The position numbers were made by a program, and so were the translations under genes. The notes below the pieces were generated by a model. It was not told the origin of the DNA, did no database searches, and worked only from the letters and a program-made list of their open reading frames with translations. A DNA stretch of 31,574 nt, from contig JAJYSL010000033.1 in assembly GCA_021793595.1 (NCBI GenBank), forward strand, positions 1-31,574. Direction: 5' to 3'. Origin of the DNA: Acidobacteriota bacterium (GTDB taxonomy: Bacteria; Acidobacteriota; Terriglobia; Terriglobales; Acidobacteriaceae). Of the stretch, positions 14,970 to 25,069 are shown piece after piece (within the stretch, counting starts at the first letter, position 1; each line of letters begins with the position of its first letter).

Positions 14970-16510
14970 CGGGCCACCCCTTGCGTCATTGCATGCGTCG
15001 CCGGAGACAAAGCAAGCTTGGCATACGCTGCAGAACCCGTTGACACTTTTGCGGGGGCCAGCGCGGGAACGGTCAGGTCAATCGCGTGCATCCAGAAGAC
15101 AGAGGCAACGCCCATGGCAATCATCAGGGCAATCGTCGGCCACACTGCGGCTCGTTCGCGCCAATTGACATCCATGGCCGACAGCGCGGCGACTCCAGCG
15201 GAGGGCTGGCCATAAAATACTCGCTGTACCATCCAAAGCATGTAGGAGGCGGAGAGAATCACGCCCAGCGTGGCTGCGGCCGCGATGCCGGGATGGGTCT
15301 GAAAACTTCCGCTCAGGATAAGAAATTCTCCCACAAAGACATTCAGCGACGGCAGTCCAATCAGTGATAACGTCGTGATGACGAACAGCACCGCCAGACC
15401 TGGCATCTTGGTCGCAATGCCGCCGAGTTGGCCCATATCGTAGGTTCCGTACCGCTCATACAAGATGCCGAGCAGCATAAAGAACGCACTCGCGGAAACG
15501 CTTTCATTCAGGATTTGATACGCTGCTCCGTCCATGCTGGCCGCGGTGAAGGCATAGATACCAAGGACGATGAAGCTGACCGCGCTCAACGTGGCGTAGG
15601 CGGCGAGACGCTTCAAATTCGTTTGCACCAGTGCCATCAAGGCTCCATAGAGAATGCCGATCGCGCCGAGCGCGACCATCAGTGGCGCGACATGCTGCGC
15701 TTGCATCGGGAACAGGCCCACATGCCAGCGCAGTAGCGAATAGAGGCCTAACTTGCCGGCCAGAATCATGGCTGCGGCTGTGGGGGCTTCACTGATGCCA
15801 TCGCGCAGCCAGCCGTGCAGCGGAAAGACCGGCACCTTGACGGCGAAGGCGAGCAAGAAGGCTAGAGAGGTGATCCACAAACCAGTTGCGTGCGCTCCGT
15901 TCCAGTGACGCATTTGCTGCTGCAGTTGCACAATGTCAAATGTTCCCGTCTGACCATAGAGCCACAACATTCCGACCAGCAGCAGGGCGGAAGGAATGAA
16001 GGCGTAGAGGAAAAACTTGATGGCAGCCCCGCGACCATTCGTGCGGCCATACATGCCGATCAGCAGCGCGAGGGGAACAATTGAAAGCTCCCAAAACGCG
16101 TAATAGAGGATCAGGTCGAGCGCTATGAAGACGCCGTACATGGCGGTCTGCTGCAGTAGCAGCAGCGCATAAAATTCGTGGGTGCGATCCTGAATCACGC
16201 GCCAGGAGATGAGCACGCCGAGTGGCGCCAGGAAGGAGACCAGCACCACCAGCCACATCGACAGCCCATCCACGCCAACGTGGTATTGGATGGCAGGATT
16301 GCTGATCCAGGGAATGTTCAGCTCAAATTGGAAACCCTGCTGCTGTTGATAGTTAAAGTGCGCGGGCAGATGCAGCGCCATCACAAAGAGAAACAGAGTG
16401 AGCAACAGAGAAAATACCTGAGGAGCCCGCCCGCGCCTCGGCAACAACAGCACCACCACCGCGCCAGCAGCGGGCAGAACGGTGAGCCATGTAAGAATGC
16501 TTGCGTTCAA
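14966..16510 (-). CDS. nuoM: NADH-quinone oxidoreductase subunit M
   Basis: Antiporter-like proton-pumping subunit of complex I, 514 residues. The central charges are Glu141 in [16 protein letters not shown] and Lys225 in [17 protein letters not shown], with the family block [20 protein letters not shown] after it. The C-terminal half shows the usual helices, including [19 protein letters not shown]. It overlaps nuoN by 4 nt and lies 19 bp after nuoL. Confidence 0.95.
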   Translation of the reverse strand: MNASILTWLTVLPAAGAVVVLLLPRRGRAPQVFSLLLTLFLFVMALHLPAHFNYQQQQGFQFELNIPWISNPAIQYHVGVDGLSMWLVVLVSFLAPLGVLISWRVIQDRTHEFYALLLLQQTAMYGVFIALDLILYYAFWELSIVPLALLIGMYGRTNGRGAAIKFFLYAFIPSALLLVGMLWLYGQTGTFDIVQLQQQMRHWNGAHATGLWITSLAFLLAFAVKVPVFPLHGWLRDGISEAPTAAAMILAGKLGLYSLLRWHVGLFPMQAQHVAPLMVALGAIGILYGALMALVQTNLKRLAAYATLSAVSFIVLGIYAFTAASMDGAAYQILNESVSASAFFMLLGILYERYGTYDMGQLGGIATKMPGLAVLFVITTLSLIGLPSLNVFVGEFLILSGSFQTHPGIAAAATLGVILSASYMLWMVQRVFYGQPSAGVAALSAMDVNWRERAAVWPTIALMIAMGVASVFWMHAIDLTVPALAPAKVSTGSAAYAKLALSPATHAMTQGVAR

Positions 16511-16529
16511 CTTGAAATTCCTTCCTTAC

Positions 16530-18497
16530 CTAAAACGAATGCGCCAAATACAAAACCACCACCAGAACAGCAGCCGCGCCGGCAGCCAGCCATCCTGCAT
16601 AGGAGCGGATATTTCCCGATTGCATGCGACGAATGCCCGCACTTGCGCCATTGGCCGTTGCCGTCATGGCCGTATTGGCGCCGTCAATTATGCCGCCTTC
16701 AATTCCGCGTCCAAAAACAAGTTTTGAGAACGTAAGAACTGGGCCGACGACGACGGCGCCATAAATCTGGTCTACCCAATATTTGTTCCAGATCAGGTTG
16801 TAGAGTCCCCTCGCGCTTTGGGCGGCACTTTCGGCCAGTTGTGGTTTGCGGCGGTACATCAGGTCTGCGAGCCACCACCCAAACAGTGCGGTCAGCATGG
16901 ACACTCCGGCCAGAATCCTATCCAATTGACTGTCGGCGGCCGTCGGAATCGCGACCGCCGCGGCATTGCCAGCGCCGGCGAACACGGGATCAAGAAAGTG
17001 TGCAATCCAATCGTTGCCCCCCAGGGCTGCAGGCCAACCAATCCATCCTCCAGCCAGGGAAAGAAGGCCGAGAATCACCAGCGGCAGCAGCATGGTCCAG
17101 GGGCTTTCATGTACGCCCTGGGAGCCATGTCCGCCGTGACCCGCGCTGGCTTCGTCATATCGGGCTGTGCCGAAAAACGTCATATACCAAAGGCGGAACA
17201 TATAGAACGATGTCAAACCGGCGGTGATCAGGCCGACGGCCCATAAAACCTTTCCATCCGGAGCAACGAAGGTTGCCGCCAAAATTGCATCTTTACTGAA
17301 GAAACCGGCGAAAGGGAACAATCCGCTAATCGCCAGAACAGCGGCCGTCATGGTCCAGAAAGTAATCGGCAGCTTTCTCCGCAGACCACCCATATTCCGC
17401 ATATCCTGCTCGCCGCCAAGGGCATGAATAACGCTGCCTGCGGCCAGGAATAACAGCGCTTTGAAGAACGCGTGCGTGACCAGGTGAAAAATTCCCATCG
17501 AGTAGGCAGTCACGCCACAGGCGAGAAACATATAGCCGAGTTGCGAAATGGTGGAGTAGGCGAGCACGCGCTTGATGTCGGTCTGCAAAATGCCAATGGT
17601 TGCCGCAAAGAAGGCGGTGGCCGCGCCGATGATGGCGACAATCGCGAGCGCCAGCGGAGACCGTCCGAACAGGACGTGTGCGCGCGCCAGCATGTAGACG
17701 CCCGCCGTCACCATGGTGGCAGCGTGGATGAGCGCCGAGACTGGGGTGGGACCTTCCATCGCATCTGGCAACCATACGTAGAGTGGAATCTGCGCGGACT
17801 TGCCGGTTGCTCCCAGCAGCAGCAAAAGTGCGATCGCCGTTAGAAAGCCGCCTTGCAACTCAGGATGCGCGAAGATATTCGCGAACACGTCGCGAAAACT
17901 CAGCGTGCCGAAGTGGGCAATGATTAAAAACATCGCCAGCAGAAAGCCGAAGTCGCCAACCCTGTTGACGATGAAAGCCTTCTTGCCTGCATTCGCGGCG
18001 GAATCCTTGGTGTAGTAAAAGCCGATCAGTAAATAGGAAACGAGTCCGACACCTTCCCAGCCAACAAACATCAGCAGGAAATTGGCGGCCAGCACCAGTG
18101 TCAGCATGAAAAACAAAAACAAATTCATGTAGCTGAAGAAGCGCCAGTAGCCATCCTCGGCCGCCATGTAGCCAACGGAGTAGAGGTGAATCACCAGGCC
18201 GACGCCGGTAACAACCAGCAGCATGACCAGGGTTAACTGGTCCAATAGGAAGGAGAAGTTGGCGTGAAAGCCGGAGACGGCAATCCATGGAGTGGCAAAC
18301 GTCTCGAGGTACGGCAGCACCAGGCCTTGATGCACACACGCCACAATCCACAAAACCTGCGCGAATGCTGCAGCAGGGAAGAGCAGTGCGACTGCGGATA
18401 CCAGCGCTTTGGGCAGACGACTGCCCAGAATCCCGTTGATTGCGAAACCTGCCAGCGGAAGCAGCGGCAGCAGCCAAAGATGCAAAGAAGGTGTCAT
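16530..18497 (-). CDS. nuoL: NADH-quinone oxidoreductase subunit L
   Basis: The outermost proton-pumping subunit of complex I, 655 residues, close to the usual size. Recognisable are Glu148 in [20 protein letters not shown], the block [15 protein letters not shown], Lys233 in [20 protein letters not shown], and [20 protein letters not shown]. The C-terminal end carries the long lateral-helix region ([20 protein letters not shown]) and a final membrane anchor. It overlaps nuoK by 4 nt. Confidence 0.95.
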   Translation of the reverse strand: MTPSLHLWLLPLLPLAGFAINGILGSRLPKALVSAVALLFPAAAFAQVLWIVACVHQGLVLPYLETFATPWIAVSGFHANFSFLLDQLTLVMLLVVTGVGLVIHLYSVGYMAAEDGYWRFFSYMNLFLFFMLTLVLAANFLLMFVGWEGVGLVSYLLIGFYYTKDSAANAGKKAFIVNRVGDFGFLLAMFLIIAHFGTLSFRDVFANIFAHPELQGGFLTAIALLLLLGATGKSAQIPLYVWLPDAMEGPTPVSALIHAATMVTAGVYMLARAHVLFGRSPLALAIVAIIGAATAFFAATIGILQTDIKRVLAYSTISQLGYMFLACGVTAYSMGIFHLVTHAFFKALLFLAAGSVIHALGGEQDMRNMGGLRRKLPITFWTMTAAVLAISGLFPFAGFFSKDAILAATFVAPDGKVLWAVGLITAGLTSFYMFRLWYMTFFGTARYDEASAGHGGHGSQGVHESPWTMLLPLVILGLLSLAGGWIGWPAALGGNDWIAHFLDPVFAGAGNAAAVAIPTAADSQLDRILAGVSMLTALFGWWLADLMYRRKPQLAESAAQSARGLYNLIWNKYWVDQIYGAVVVGPVLTFSKLVFGRGIEGGIIDGANTAMTATANGASAGIRRMQSGNIRSYAGWLAAGAAAVLVVVLYLAHSF

Positions 18498-18799
18498 AGT
18501 TTCATCAAGTCGATCTGGTCGACATTCAACGTGTTGCGTGAGCGGAACAGGGAGATGATGATGGCCAGGCCGACAGCCGCCTCCGCAGCGGCGACGACCA
18601 TGACGAAGAAAACGAAAATCTGGCCGCTGACCTGGTGCCAGTGATTGGCGAAGGTGACAAAGGCCAGGTTGACGGCATTCAGCATCAGCTCAATCGACAT
18701 GAAAATGGTGATGATGTTGCGTTTGATCAGAAAGCCGCAGGCACCGATGCAAAACAGCGCAGCGCTCAGTATCAGATACCAGACAATGGGCACGGTCAT
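18494..18799 (-). CDS. nuoK: NADH-quinone oxidoreductase subunit K
   Basis: Small three-helix subunit of complex I, 101 residues, related to MrpC. Both conserved membrane glutamates are present: Glu37 in [15 protein letters not shown] and Glu73 in [18 protein letters not shown]. It starts 1 bp after the nuoJ stop and overlaps nuoL, so translation is probably coupled along this part of the operon. Confidence 0.95.
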   Translation of the reverse strand: MTVPIVWYLILSAALFCIGACGFLIKRNIITIFMSIELMLNAVNLAFVTFANHWHQVSGQIFVFFVMVVAAAEAAVGLAIIISLFRSRNTLNVDQIDLMKL

Positions 18800-18800
18800 T

Positions 18801-19295
18801 TCAGTGCTCCTTCCGTGCGAGGACGACCGCGCCGAGAATTGCGACCAGGATCAAAACGGACGTGACCTCAAAGGGCAGCAGAAGATTGCGGAACAGGACG
18901 CGGCTTAGGTCGCCGGTCGTCACCAGGAAAGAGCCGAGCCGAGTGCCTCCAAAACCGACGCGCAATGTGAGGAATGTAGAGGCAAGCACGGTGAATAGCG
19001 CCAGCACACCGGGAATGCCAGCCAAATACGCGGCGCGGCTGCCGTGGGTGCGTTCCTCTTCCCCGGCATTCAGCAGCATGATGACGAAAACGAACAGCAC
19101 CATAATGGCGCCGGAATAGACGATGATTTGCGCCAGAGCAAGAAACTCCGCGCCCAACAACAGGTACAGAACGGCAAGAGACGACATGACCACGATCAAC
19201 GACAAGGCGCTGTTGATGGGGTGCCGCTGCAGCAGCAGGTTCAGCGCGCCGCCCAGGCACAAAAGTCCGAAGAGGATGAAAATCGCTACGTTCAT
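18801..19295 (-). CDS. nuoJ: NADH-quinone oxidoreductase subunit J
   Basis: Membrane subunit J of complex I, 164 residues. The third helix, which forms the flexible pi-bulge near the E-channel, is seen as [20 protein letters not shown]. The N-terminal helices ([20 protein letters not shown], then [20 protein letters not shown]) are typical. It follows nuoH after only 33 bp; in most operons nuoI lies between H and J, and it is absent here. Confidence 0.95.
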   Translation of the reverse strand: MNVAIFILFGLLCLGGALNLLLQRHPINSALSLIVVMSSLAVLYLLLGAEFLALAQIIVYSGAIMVLFVFVIMLLNAGEEERTHGSRAAYLAGIPGVLALFTVLASTFLTLRVGFGGTRLGSFLVTTGDLSRVLFRNLLLPFEVTSVLILVAILGAVVLARKEH

Positions 19296-19328
19296 CGTGG
19301 TCCAATTCCAGCGGATGCCTGCGAATCT

Positions 19329-20375
19329 TTAGCCATGGAATGCCAGCACCAGACTGGTTGCCATCACATTCACAATGGCAATCGGCAATAGAAATTTCCA
19401 GCCAAAACCCATCAGCTGGTCATACCGGAAACGCGGCAATGTGCCGCGCACCCAGACGTAGAGAAACAGAAAACTGAACACCTTAAGAACAAACCAGAAT
19501 ACAGGCAACAGCGCCTGCACGACCGGTCCGCCGAATGCTGGGAAAAGATTGCCGAAAGGACTCGACCAGCCGCCCAGAAAGAGCACAGTTGCCACGCAGC
19601 CAACCGTGATCATATTGGCGTACTCGGCCATGAAAAACATGGCGAACTTCATGGAACTGTACTCGGTATGGTATCCAGCGGTCAGTTCGCTTTCTGCTTC
19701 CGGCAGGTCGAAGGGAGTACGGTTGGTCTCCGCAAACGCGGCGCACAAATAGATGAAGAACGCGACAATCTGCACCCCTCCGAAGATGTTCCACGACAAA
19801 ATTCCGTGCGTATTCTGCAGGTTGACAATGTCGCGGAGGCGTAGCGACCCGGTACGCAGCACGACCCCAATGACAGACAGGCCGAGGGCGATTTCATAGC
19901 TGATCATCTGCGCGGAAGAGCGCAATGAGCCGAGCAGGGAATATTTATTATTGGACGACCAGCCGGAGAGGGCGATTCCATAGATGCCGACGGAGGTGAC
20001 GCCGAGGATGACCAGCAACCCAACATTCAGGTCTGCGATCTGGAACATGTCGACACCGTGCCAGCGAATATTTTCGCCGAACGGGATGACGCCGATGGAG
20101 ATCAGCGCGCAGGATAACGCGATGATGGGCGCCAGGATAAACAGCGGACGAAACACCGCGGTAGGCATCAAATCTTCTTTTAGAAAAAGCTTCAACCCGT
20201 CCGCCAGCGGCTGCAGGAGTCCAAACGGGCCGACGCGCGAAGGTCCCCAGCGATTCTGGATGCGGCCCACCAACTTCCGCTCCAGAAGCACCGTGTAGGC
20301 AACTGCCATCAAGAAGATGACGGTCACCACGGCGACTTTCAGCAGATTTAAGAGAACAAAAATCAGAATATTCAC
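19329..20375 (-). CDS. nuoH: NADH-quinone oxidoreductase subunit H
   Basis: Subunit H, 348 residues, with eight membrane helices, forms much of the quinone cavity at the junction with the peripheral arm. The strongly conserved first loop is intact: LLERKLVGRIQNRWGPSRVG and PFGLLQPLADGLKLFLKED. Later blocks FAETNRTPFDLPEAESELTA and YHTEYSSMKFAMFFMAEYAN carry the acidic residues linked to quinone and proton transfer. It is separated from nuoG by 90 bp in which I see no gene. Confidence 0.95.
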   Translation of the reverse strand: MNILIFVLLNLLKVAVVTVIFLMAVAYTVLLERKLVGRIQNRWGPSRVGPFGLLQPLADGLKLFLKEDLMPTAVFRPLFILAPIIALSCALISIGVIPFGENIRWHGVDMFQIADLNVGLLVILGVTSVGIYGIALSGWSSNNKYSLLGSLRSSAQMISYEIALGLSVIGVVLRTGSLRLRDIVNLQNTHGILSWNIFGGVQIVAFFIYLCAAFAETNRTPFDLPEAESELTAGYHTEYSSMKFAMFFMAEYANMITVGCVATVLFLGGWSSPFGNLFPAFGGPVVQALLPVFWFVLKVFSFLFLYVWVRGTLPRFRYDQLMGFGWKFLLPIAIVNVMATSLVLAFHG

Positions 20376-20465
20376 GGGCGTATCATTTCCACTTCAAAAC
20401 CCTCATGACTCGTGCGCGCACAAATGCAGCGCGACATGTCCGACCTCAAAGAAATGCTTTCGACA

Positions 20466-22811
20466 TCAGTCTGCAGCGACCATGCTCTTTTTCGCTTGAA
20501 ACTCTTCCACTTCATTCAGCTTTTCGCTGTAATGTCCCAATGTTCCGGAAGTGAACAGCGTGTCGCCGGAAGGCATCACGCCATCCGGTCGATTTGCAAA
20601 TTGCGAAATTTGGACAAGACGCGCCCCATCCGGCGCAACATGCTGGCTTGTCCCGGCCAGGAGATCGATGCGATCGAAATCGTACCCTGGAACCAGCCGT
20701 TGAATCTCGTCGAGAATTGCATTCGGATCGAACGGGCTTACTTTGGGTTCAAGATCGTGGGCCGCCAACCAGATTCCATGACGATCCGCTTCACCCGATT
20801 GGGGACCGCGGGACTGACCCATGTCCGCGCGCACGCCTTTGCCGAAGGGCACCAGCGTGTGCACATCTTCTCCCATAGTGTCGGCGATGCGAACGATCAA
20901 CTCCAGGTCGGAGCGAACGCCGGCGCGATCCGCAGCTTTCTTCACCACTTGCAGATCTCCGAATGTATTCGTAACAGTGCCGGATTTCTCGTAGAGGCTC
21001 GATGTTGGCAGCACCACGTCCGCCAGTTTTGCGGTCGCGGTCATAAACATATCCTGGACGACGACAAATGTACTGCGCAACGCCTCCGCAGACACGCCGA
21101 GCCGCTCCACCGGATCATCGCCAACAATATAGAGAGCCGCCAGTTCATTGCGGGCCGCGGCCTCGAACATCTGCGCAAGATCCAATCCTGTGTGCTGCGG
21201 CATCCGAGCGCCATACTCGGCGCGCAGGCCGCCCTCCTGTTCGACGGGCACGTAACCTGGAAGCAGATCGGGATAGACACCCATATCGGCGGCACCACGA
21301 GAGTTTACGTAATCGCCCAGGCAGGCAAATTTTGTGTCCGGCAGAGACAGCCCGAACTTCAACAGCGCATCGATGGCGTTGCCGCGGAGTTCCGATCCGA
21401 AAATAATCAGCAGATTCGGTTCGTTGCGGAGGGCGTCCCTTAGAGCTGCGGCATCCTCGCCGAAGGTCGCAGAATCACCGCCCAGGAACCCTGCAAAATC
21501 CCCGTATGCATCCGCCGGAATCCGAACAAACGATTTTGCCTGGCGGCGCAATTTAATTTCGCGATGATTCGCCAGATAGATGCGCGCGTTGTTGTGGCGA
21601 ACATTGGTGCGCAGATTCCACGCCAGCAGCGGATGTTGCTCCGTCGGGTCGTTGCCGAGGACAAAGATCGCGGGTGCGGAGGCTGCATCGGCGACGCTGG
21701 CCATGCGACGACTCTGGCCCGCCAGCGCGCGCGTGAAGCGGACGTAGTCAGTGGTGCGATGATGGTCAATATTATTGGTGCCGAAGGCGCTGCGTGCGGT
21801 CTTCTGCAGCAGATAGGCTTCCTCGTTGGTAATGCGGGTGGAGCCGATGACGCCAATGCTTGCGCTACCGCGCTCATCGCGCGCTGCGCGAAATTTCTGC
21901 GCAACCAATTTAATCGCGTCTTCCCAACTGACCGGGACAAGCTGCCCGTCGGATTGGCGGACAAGTGGCTGCGTCAGGCGCTCGGCGTTGTTGGCGAAAT
22001 CGAAAGCATAGCGGCCTTTGACGCAAAGAAATTCAGCGTTGAGTCCGCTCTTGTCGCGATTATCGCCGCGTACTATCTGCATGCCGTCATCGCTGCGCCG
22101 CACGCCCAGCGTGGTTTTGCAGCCATCGCTGCAGTGGGTACAGATGGTGCCGACGTGGGTCATCTCCCATGGCCGGGTTTTGTAGCGATAGGTGTCGGAG
22201 GTAAGCGCGCCTACCGGGCAGATGTCAATGCACATGCCGCACTGTTCGCAGTCGAGAGAGGTTTGATCATTGGGCGCGATGATGGAGCCGACGTTGCGCT
22301 GCTGAATTCCAAGCGCCGCCACATCCATACCTTCATTGCAGACGCGGACACAGCGATAGCAGAGGATACAGCGGGGGCGATCGAAGAAGACGACCGGGGA
22401 CCACTGCTGCTCCTCGCGGTGGTTCTTGATCTCGACGAACTGTGAGCCGCCTGCGCCGTACTTGAACGTCATGTCCTGCAGTTCACACTCGCCGCCCGCA
22501 TCGCACACCGGGCAGTCGAGCGGATGATTGGCAAGCACCAGCTCCAGCATGGCTTTGCGCGCCTGCTTGATCTCGTCCGTCTCGGTCGCCACGATCATGC
22601 CTTCCGCGATCGGGGTGGTGCAGGCGGTTTGCAGTTTCGGCATTTTTTCGATGCGCACCAGGCACATGCGGCATGCCGCCTGCAGCGACAGGCCAGGGTA
22701 ATAACAGAAGGCAGGGATTTCGATTCCGACTTTGCGGCAAGCCTCAATCAGCAGCGTTCCCGCAGGAGCTGTGATTGTCTTGCCGTCGACGGTGAGTGTT
22801 ACATCAGCCAT
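20466..22811 (-). CDS. nuoG: NADH-quinone oxidoreductase subunit G
   Basis: Iron-sulfur subunit G of the peripheral arm, about 781 residues from ATG 22811 (a TTG seven codons earlier is less likely). In order: a 2Fe-2S ferredoxin fold with Cys36, Cys47, Cys50 and Cys64; the His-Cys3 cluster motif HPLDCPVCDAGGECELQD with His96 and Cys100, 103 and 109; two full CxxCxxCxxxC motifs, CILCYRCVRVC (148-158) and CEQCGMCIDIC (188-198); and the N7 cluster set ICTHCSDGC plus Cys263. A molybdopterin-oxidoreductase-like domain fills the rest. Many NuoG proteins have only one complete ferredoxin-type motif at the N4 position, so this one may hold an extra cluster, as in relatives of hydrogenase subunits. 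It follows nuoF by 29 bp. Confidence 0.95.
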   Translation of the reverse strand: MADVTLTVDGKTITAPAGTLLIEACRKVGIEIPAFCYYPGLSLQAACRMCLVRIEKMPKLQTACTTPIAEGMIVATETDEIKQARKAMLELVLANHPLDCPVCDAGGECELQDMTFKYGAGGSQFVEIKNHREEQQWSPVVFFDRPRCILCYRCVRVCNEGMDVAALGIQQRNVGSIIAPNDQTSLDCEQCGMCIDICPVGALTSDTYRYKTRPWEMTHVGTICTHCSDGCKTTLGVRRSDDGMQIVRGDNRDKSGLNAEFLCVKGRYAFDFANNAERLTQPLVRQSDGQLVPVSWEDAIKLVAQKFRAARDERGSASIGVIGSTRITNEEAYLLQKTARSAFGTNNIDHHRTTDYVRFTRALAGQSRRMASVADAASAPAIFVLGNDPTEQHPLLAWNLRTNVRHNNARIYLANHREIKLRRQAKSFVRIPADAYGDFAGFLGGDSATFGEDAAALRDALRNEPNLLIIFGSELRGNAIDALLKFGLSLPDTKFACLGDYVNSRGAADMGVYPDLLPGYVPVEQEGGLRAEYGARMPQHTGLDLAQMFEAAARNELAALYIVGDDPVERLGVSAEALRSTFVVVQDMFMTATAKLADVVLPTSSLYEKSGTVTNTFGDLQVVKKAADRAGVRSDLELIVRIADTMGEDVHTLVPFGKGVRADMGQSRGPQSGEADRHGIWLAAHDLEPKVSPFDPNAILDEIQRLVPGYDFDRIDLLAGTSQHVAPDGARLVQISQFANRPDGVMPSGDTLFTSGTLGHYSEKLNEVEEFQAKKSMVAAD

Positions 22812-22840
22812 TCGGTACTCTTTCGCTTGCAATCTTGCAG

Positions 22841-24172
22841 TTACGAAACCTCAACCAACGCGGGCGCCAAAGTCTGGGCTTCTGGGGCCCGGCCGTATGG
22901 GCAAGGTTTGCCGTTTAAATGATCTTCGAATTCTTGTCGAAACTTCTTGACGAACGCGATGGTCGGCATGGCGGCAGCATCGCCCAGCGGGCAGAACGTC
23001 CGGCCAAGCATGTTTTCCGCCAAGTAACGGATGTTGTCGATGTCTTTAGCTTCGCCGCCGCCTGCGTGAAAGCGCGTCAATGTCTTCTTGAGCCAGTCCG
23101 TACCCTCGCGGCAGGGAATGCACCAGCCGCAGCTTTCATGCTGGTAGAACTGGATGGTGCGTAGAGCAAACTCCACCATGCACACGGTGTCATCCAACAC
23201 CACTACGCCGCCCGAGCCTAACATGCTGCCGGCTTTGCCTACCTGGTCGAAATCCATGCCAATGTCGATTTCACTCGGCAGCAGAACCGGGGTTGAAGAG
23301 CCGCCCGGGACAACGGCCTTCAGTTGCCGTCCGCCGCGAATGCCACCGGCAACTTCGTAAATCATTTTCTTCAGGTTGTAGCCCATGGGGAGTTCATACA
23401 CGCCGGGGCGCTCGGCATGGCCGCTGATGCAGAACAGACGCGTGCCGCCGTTGCGGGGCGATCCGATCTTGGCGTAGGCCTCGCCGCCCATGTTCAGAAC
23501 GTGCGAAACGGAGGCAATGGTCTCCGCATTGTTGATCACTGTCGGGCCGCCATACAGCCCGACCACGGCTGGGAACGGCGGACGAATGCGCGGAACGCCG
23601 CGCTTGCCTTCCAGCGACTCCATCAGAGCGGACTCCTCGCCGACTTCATACGCTCCCGCACCGGTCTGCGAGATGATATCGAAATCAAAATTGGAGCCGA
23701 AAATTCCTTTGCCCAGAAATCCCTTGGCGTAGGCATCGGCAATTGCCTTCTCCATGATCTTGAGCAGGTAGCGATATTCTCCGCGCAAATAAATGAAGCC
23801 TGTTTTTGCTCCGACGGCCAGACCGGCGATGATGCAGCCTTCAATGACGGAGTGCGGATCGTGGAGGAAAATCAGGTGATCTTTGCAGGTGCCTGGCTCG
23901 CTTTCGTCGCCATTGACCAAAACGTATTTCGGTTTTTCAGACTGCTTGGGCACGAACGACCACTTCATGCCGGTGGGGAAGCCAGCGCCGCCGCGGCCGC
24001 GCAGATTGGAAGTCTTCATTTGCGCGATGATCCAATCCGGTCCCTGTTCAATTGCCTGGCGAACTGCCTTATATCCGTCCAACTCTATGTAGCGATCGAT
24101 GTCTGTCGCGCCCTGACCAAAACGCCGGCTGACAACTTTGACTTCCTCGAGATGGGAAACGAGTCTGGGCAT
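22841..24172 (-). CDS. nuoF: NADH-quinone oxidoreductase subunit F
   Basis: The NADH-oxidising flavoprotein subunit, 443 residues. The FMN/NADH site includes LRGRGGAGFPTGMKW and VNGDESEPGTCKDHL. Cluster N3 ligands are Cys348, Cys351 and Cys354 in ESCGWCIPCREGTDW and Cys394 in RTFCPLGDAA. In the block usually written GAYICGEET, this protein has GAYEVGEES (Glu176, Val177), so the common Cys is replaced while the following acidic pair is kept. It begins 4 bp after the nuoE stop. Confidence 0.95.
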   Translation of the reverse strand: MPRLVSHLEEVKVVSRRFGQGATDIDRYIELDGYKAVRQAIEQGPDWIIAQMKTSNLRGRGGAGFPTGMKWSFVPKQSEKPKYVLVNGDESEPGTCKDHLIFLHDPHSVIEGCIIAGLAVGAKTGFIYLRGEYRYLLKIMEKAIADAYAKGFLGKGIFGSNFDFDIISQTGAGAYEVGEESALMESLEGKRGVPRIRPPFPAVVGLYGGPTVINNAETIASVSHVLNMGGEAYAKIGSPRNGGTRLFCISGHAERPGVYELPMGYNLKKMIYEVAGGIRGGRQLKAVVPGGSSTPVLLPSEIDIGMDFDQVGKAGSMLGSGGVVVLDDTVCMVEFALRTIQFYQHESCGWCIPCREGTDWLKKTLTRFHAGGGEAKDIDNIRYLAENMLGRTFCPLGDAAAMPTIAFVKKFRQEFEDHLNGKPCPYGRAPEAQTLAPALVEVS

Positions 24173-24176
24173 TTTC

Positions 24177-24695
24177 CTATTGACCGGCCTTGCTGCGATA
24201 TTGATCCAGAACCGCGTCGAGCGATTCCGGCGTCAATTCATCATGAAAGTCGTAATTCACCTGGATCGCGGGCGCCCAACTGCAGGCCCCGATGCATTCC
24301 ACTTCTTCAAGAGAAAACATACCGTCGGGCGTGGTCTGTTTATGGCCGATTCCAAGCTTCTTCTCGCAGTGATGGAACAGTTCTTTTCCACCGCGCAGCA
24401 TGCAACTGATATTCGTGCAAACCTGCACGTTGTATCTGCCAATCGGCTGAGTACGCAGCATGGAGTAATACGTCAGCACATTGCGGACATCCAACACGGT
24501 AATGCCGAGTCGCTGGCCAATCTCCGCGATGGCCGCGTCTGAAAGATATCCGATTTCATCCTGCGCATACAGCAGCATGGGAATCAATGCAGAACGTCGC
24601 CGCGGATATAGGGTGACGAGCTTGTCGAACCGGGCTGCGAGCTCTGGAGAAAAAATGGTGTCCCCGGGATTTTCAACGATGGTTGTCAGACTCAT
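24177..24695 (-). CDS. nuoE: NADH-quinone oxidoreductase subunit E
   Basis: The 24-kDa-type thioredoxin-like subunit, 172 residues, carrying 2Fe-2S cluster N1a. Ligands are Cys93 and Cys98 in QVCTNISCMLRG and Cys134 and Cys138 in EEVECIGACSWAPA. The N-terminal helical part (SALIPMLLYAQDEIGYLSDA) is typical. Its start overlaps the stop of the unknown gene upstream by 4 nt. Confidence 0.95.
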   Translation of the reverse strand: MSLTTIVENPGDTIFSPELAARFDKLVTLYPRRRSALIPMLLYAQDEIGYLSDAAIAEIGQRLGITVLDVRNVLTYYSMLRTQPIGRYNVQVCTNISCMLRGGKELFHHCEKKLGIGHKQTTPDGMFSLEEVECIGACSWAPAIQVNYDFHDELTPESLDAVLDQYRSKAGQ

Positions 24696-25069
24696 GCCTG
24701 CACCTTGCGCAGCAAATATTCAACGGCCGCTTCAACCTCTAGCGGCGACTCCAAGCCTTCCAGTTGAACTAAGCCGTCTTCTGTGAAGAAAAATGTTGCA
24801 TATTCGTCGCCAAGCTCACCGTTCTCCGGGCGAAACTCCGTGGCGCCGACGCCGGTTGCATTAGGACCGACAATACTGAGCTTGCCGAATGGACCTAGAA
24901 CATCCAGCCGAAGCTCTTTGCTGGAATGAAGACGCAATGAATGAGACGGTGCCGCAATCGAATGCATGGCCACGTGCGAGCGAAGCAGGGAAGTGAACGA
25001 GAGCCAAAATTCCCCAGCGAGCCGGGAGGGCGCGGGCGATTCCACGGAAACCTCGGCAGTTGTGCTCAT
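24692..25069 (-). CDS. Unknown protein embedded in the complex I operon
   Basis: A 125-residue soluble protein that I do not recognise. It overlaps nuoD upstream by 4 nt (25066-25069) and nuoE downstream by 4 nt (24692-24695), so it is coupled on both sides and is surely translated. There is no signal peptide, membrane helix or Cys. Visible features: an N-terminal Ala/Ser/Pro-rich piece, a middle with His and Ser (LRSHVAMHSIAAPSHSLRLH), beta-like segments (ELRLDVLGPFGKLSIVGPNA), an acidic segment FRPENGELGDEYATFFFTED, and an amphipathic C-terminal helix (LEVEAAVEYLLRKVQA). The position suggests a role in complex I assembly, stability or regulation, but that is inference only. Confidence 0.8.
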   Translation of the reverse strand: MSTTAEVSVESPAPSRLAGEFWLSFTSLLRSHVAMHSIAAPSHSLRLHSSKELRLDVLGPFGKLSIVGPNATGVGATEFRPENGELGDEYATFFFTEDGLVQLEGLESPLEVEAAVEYLLRKVQA

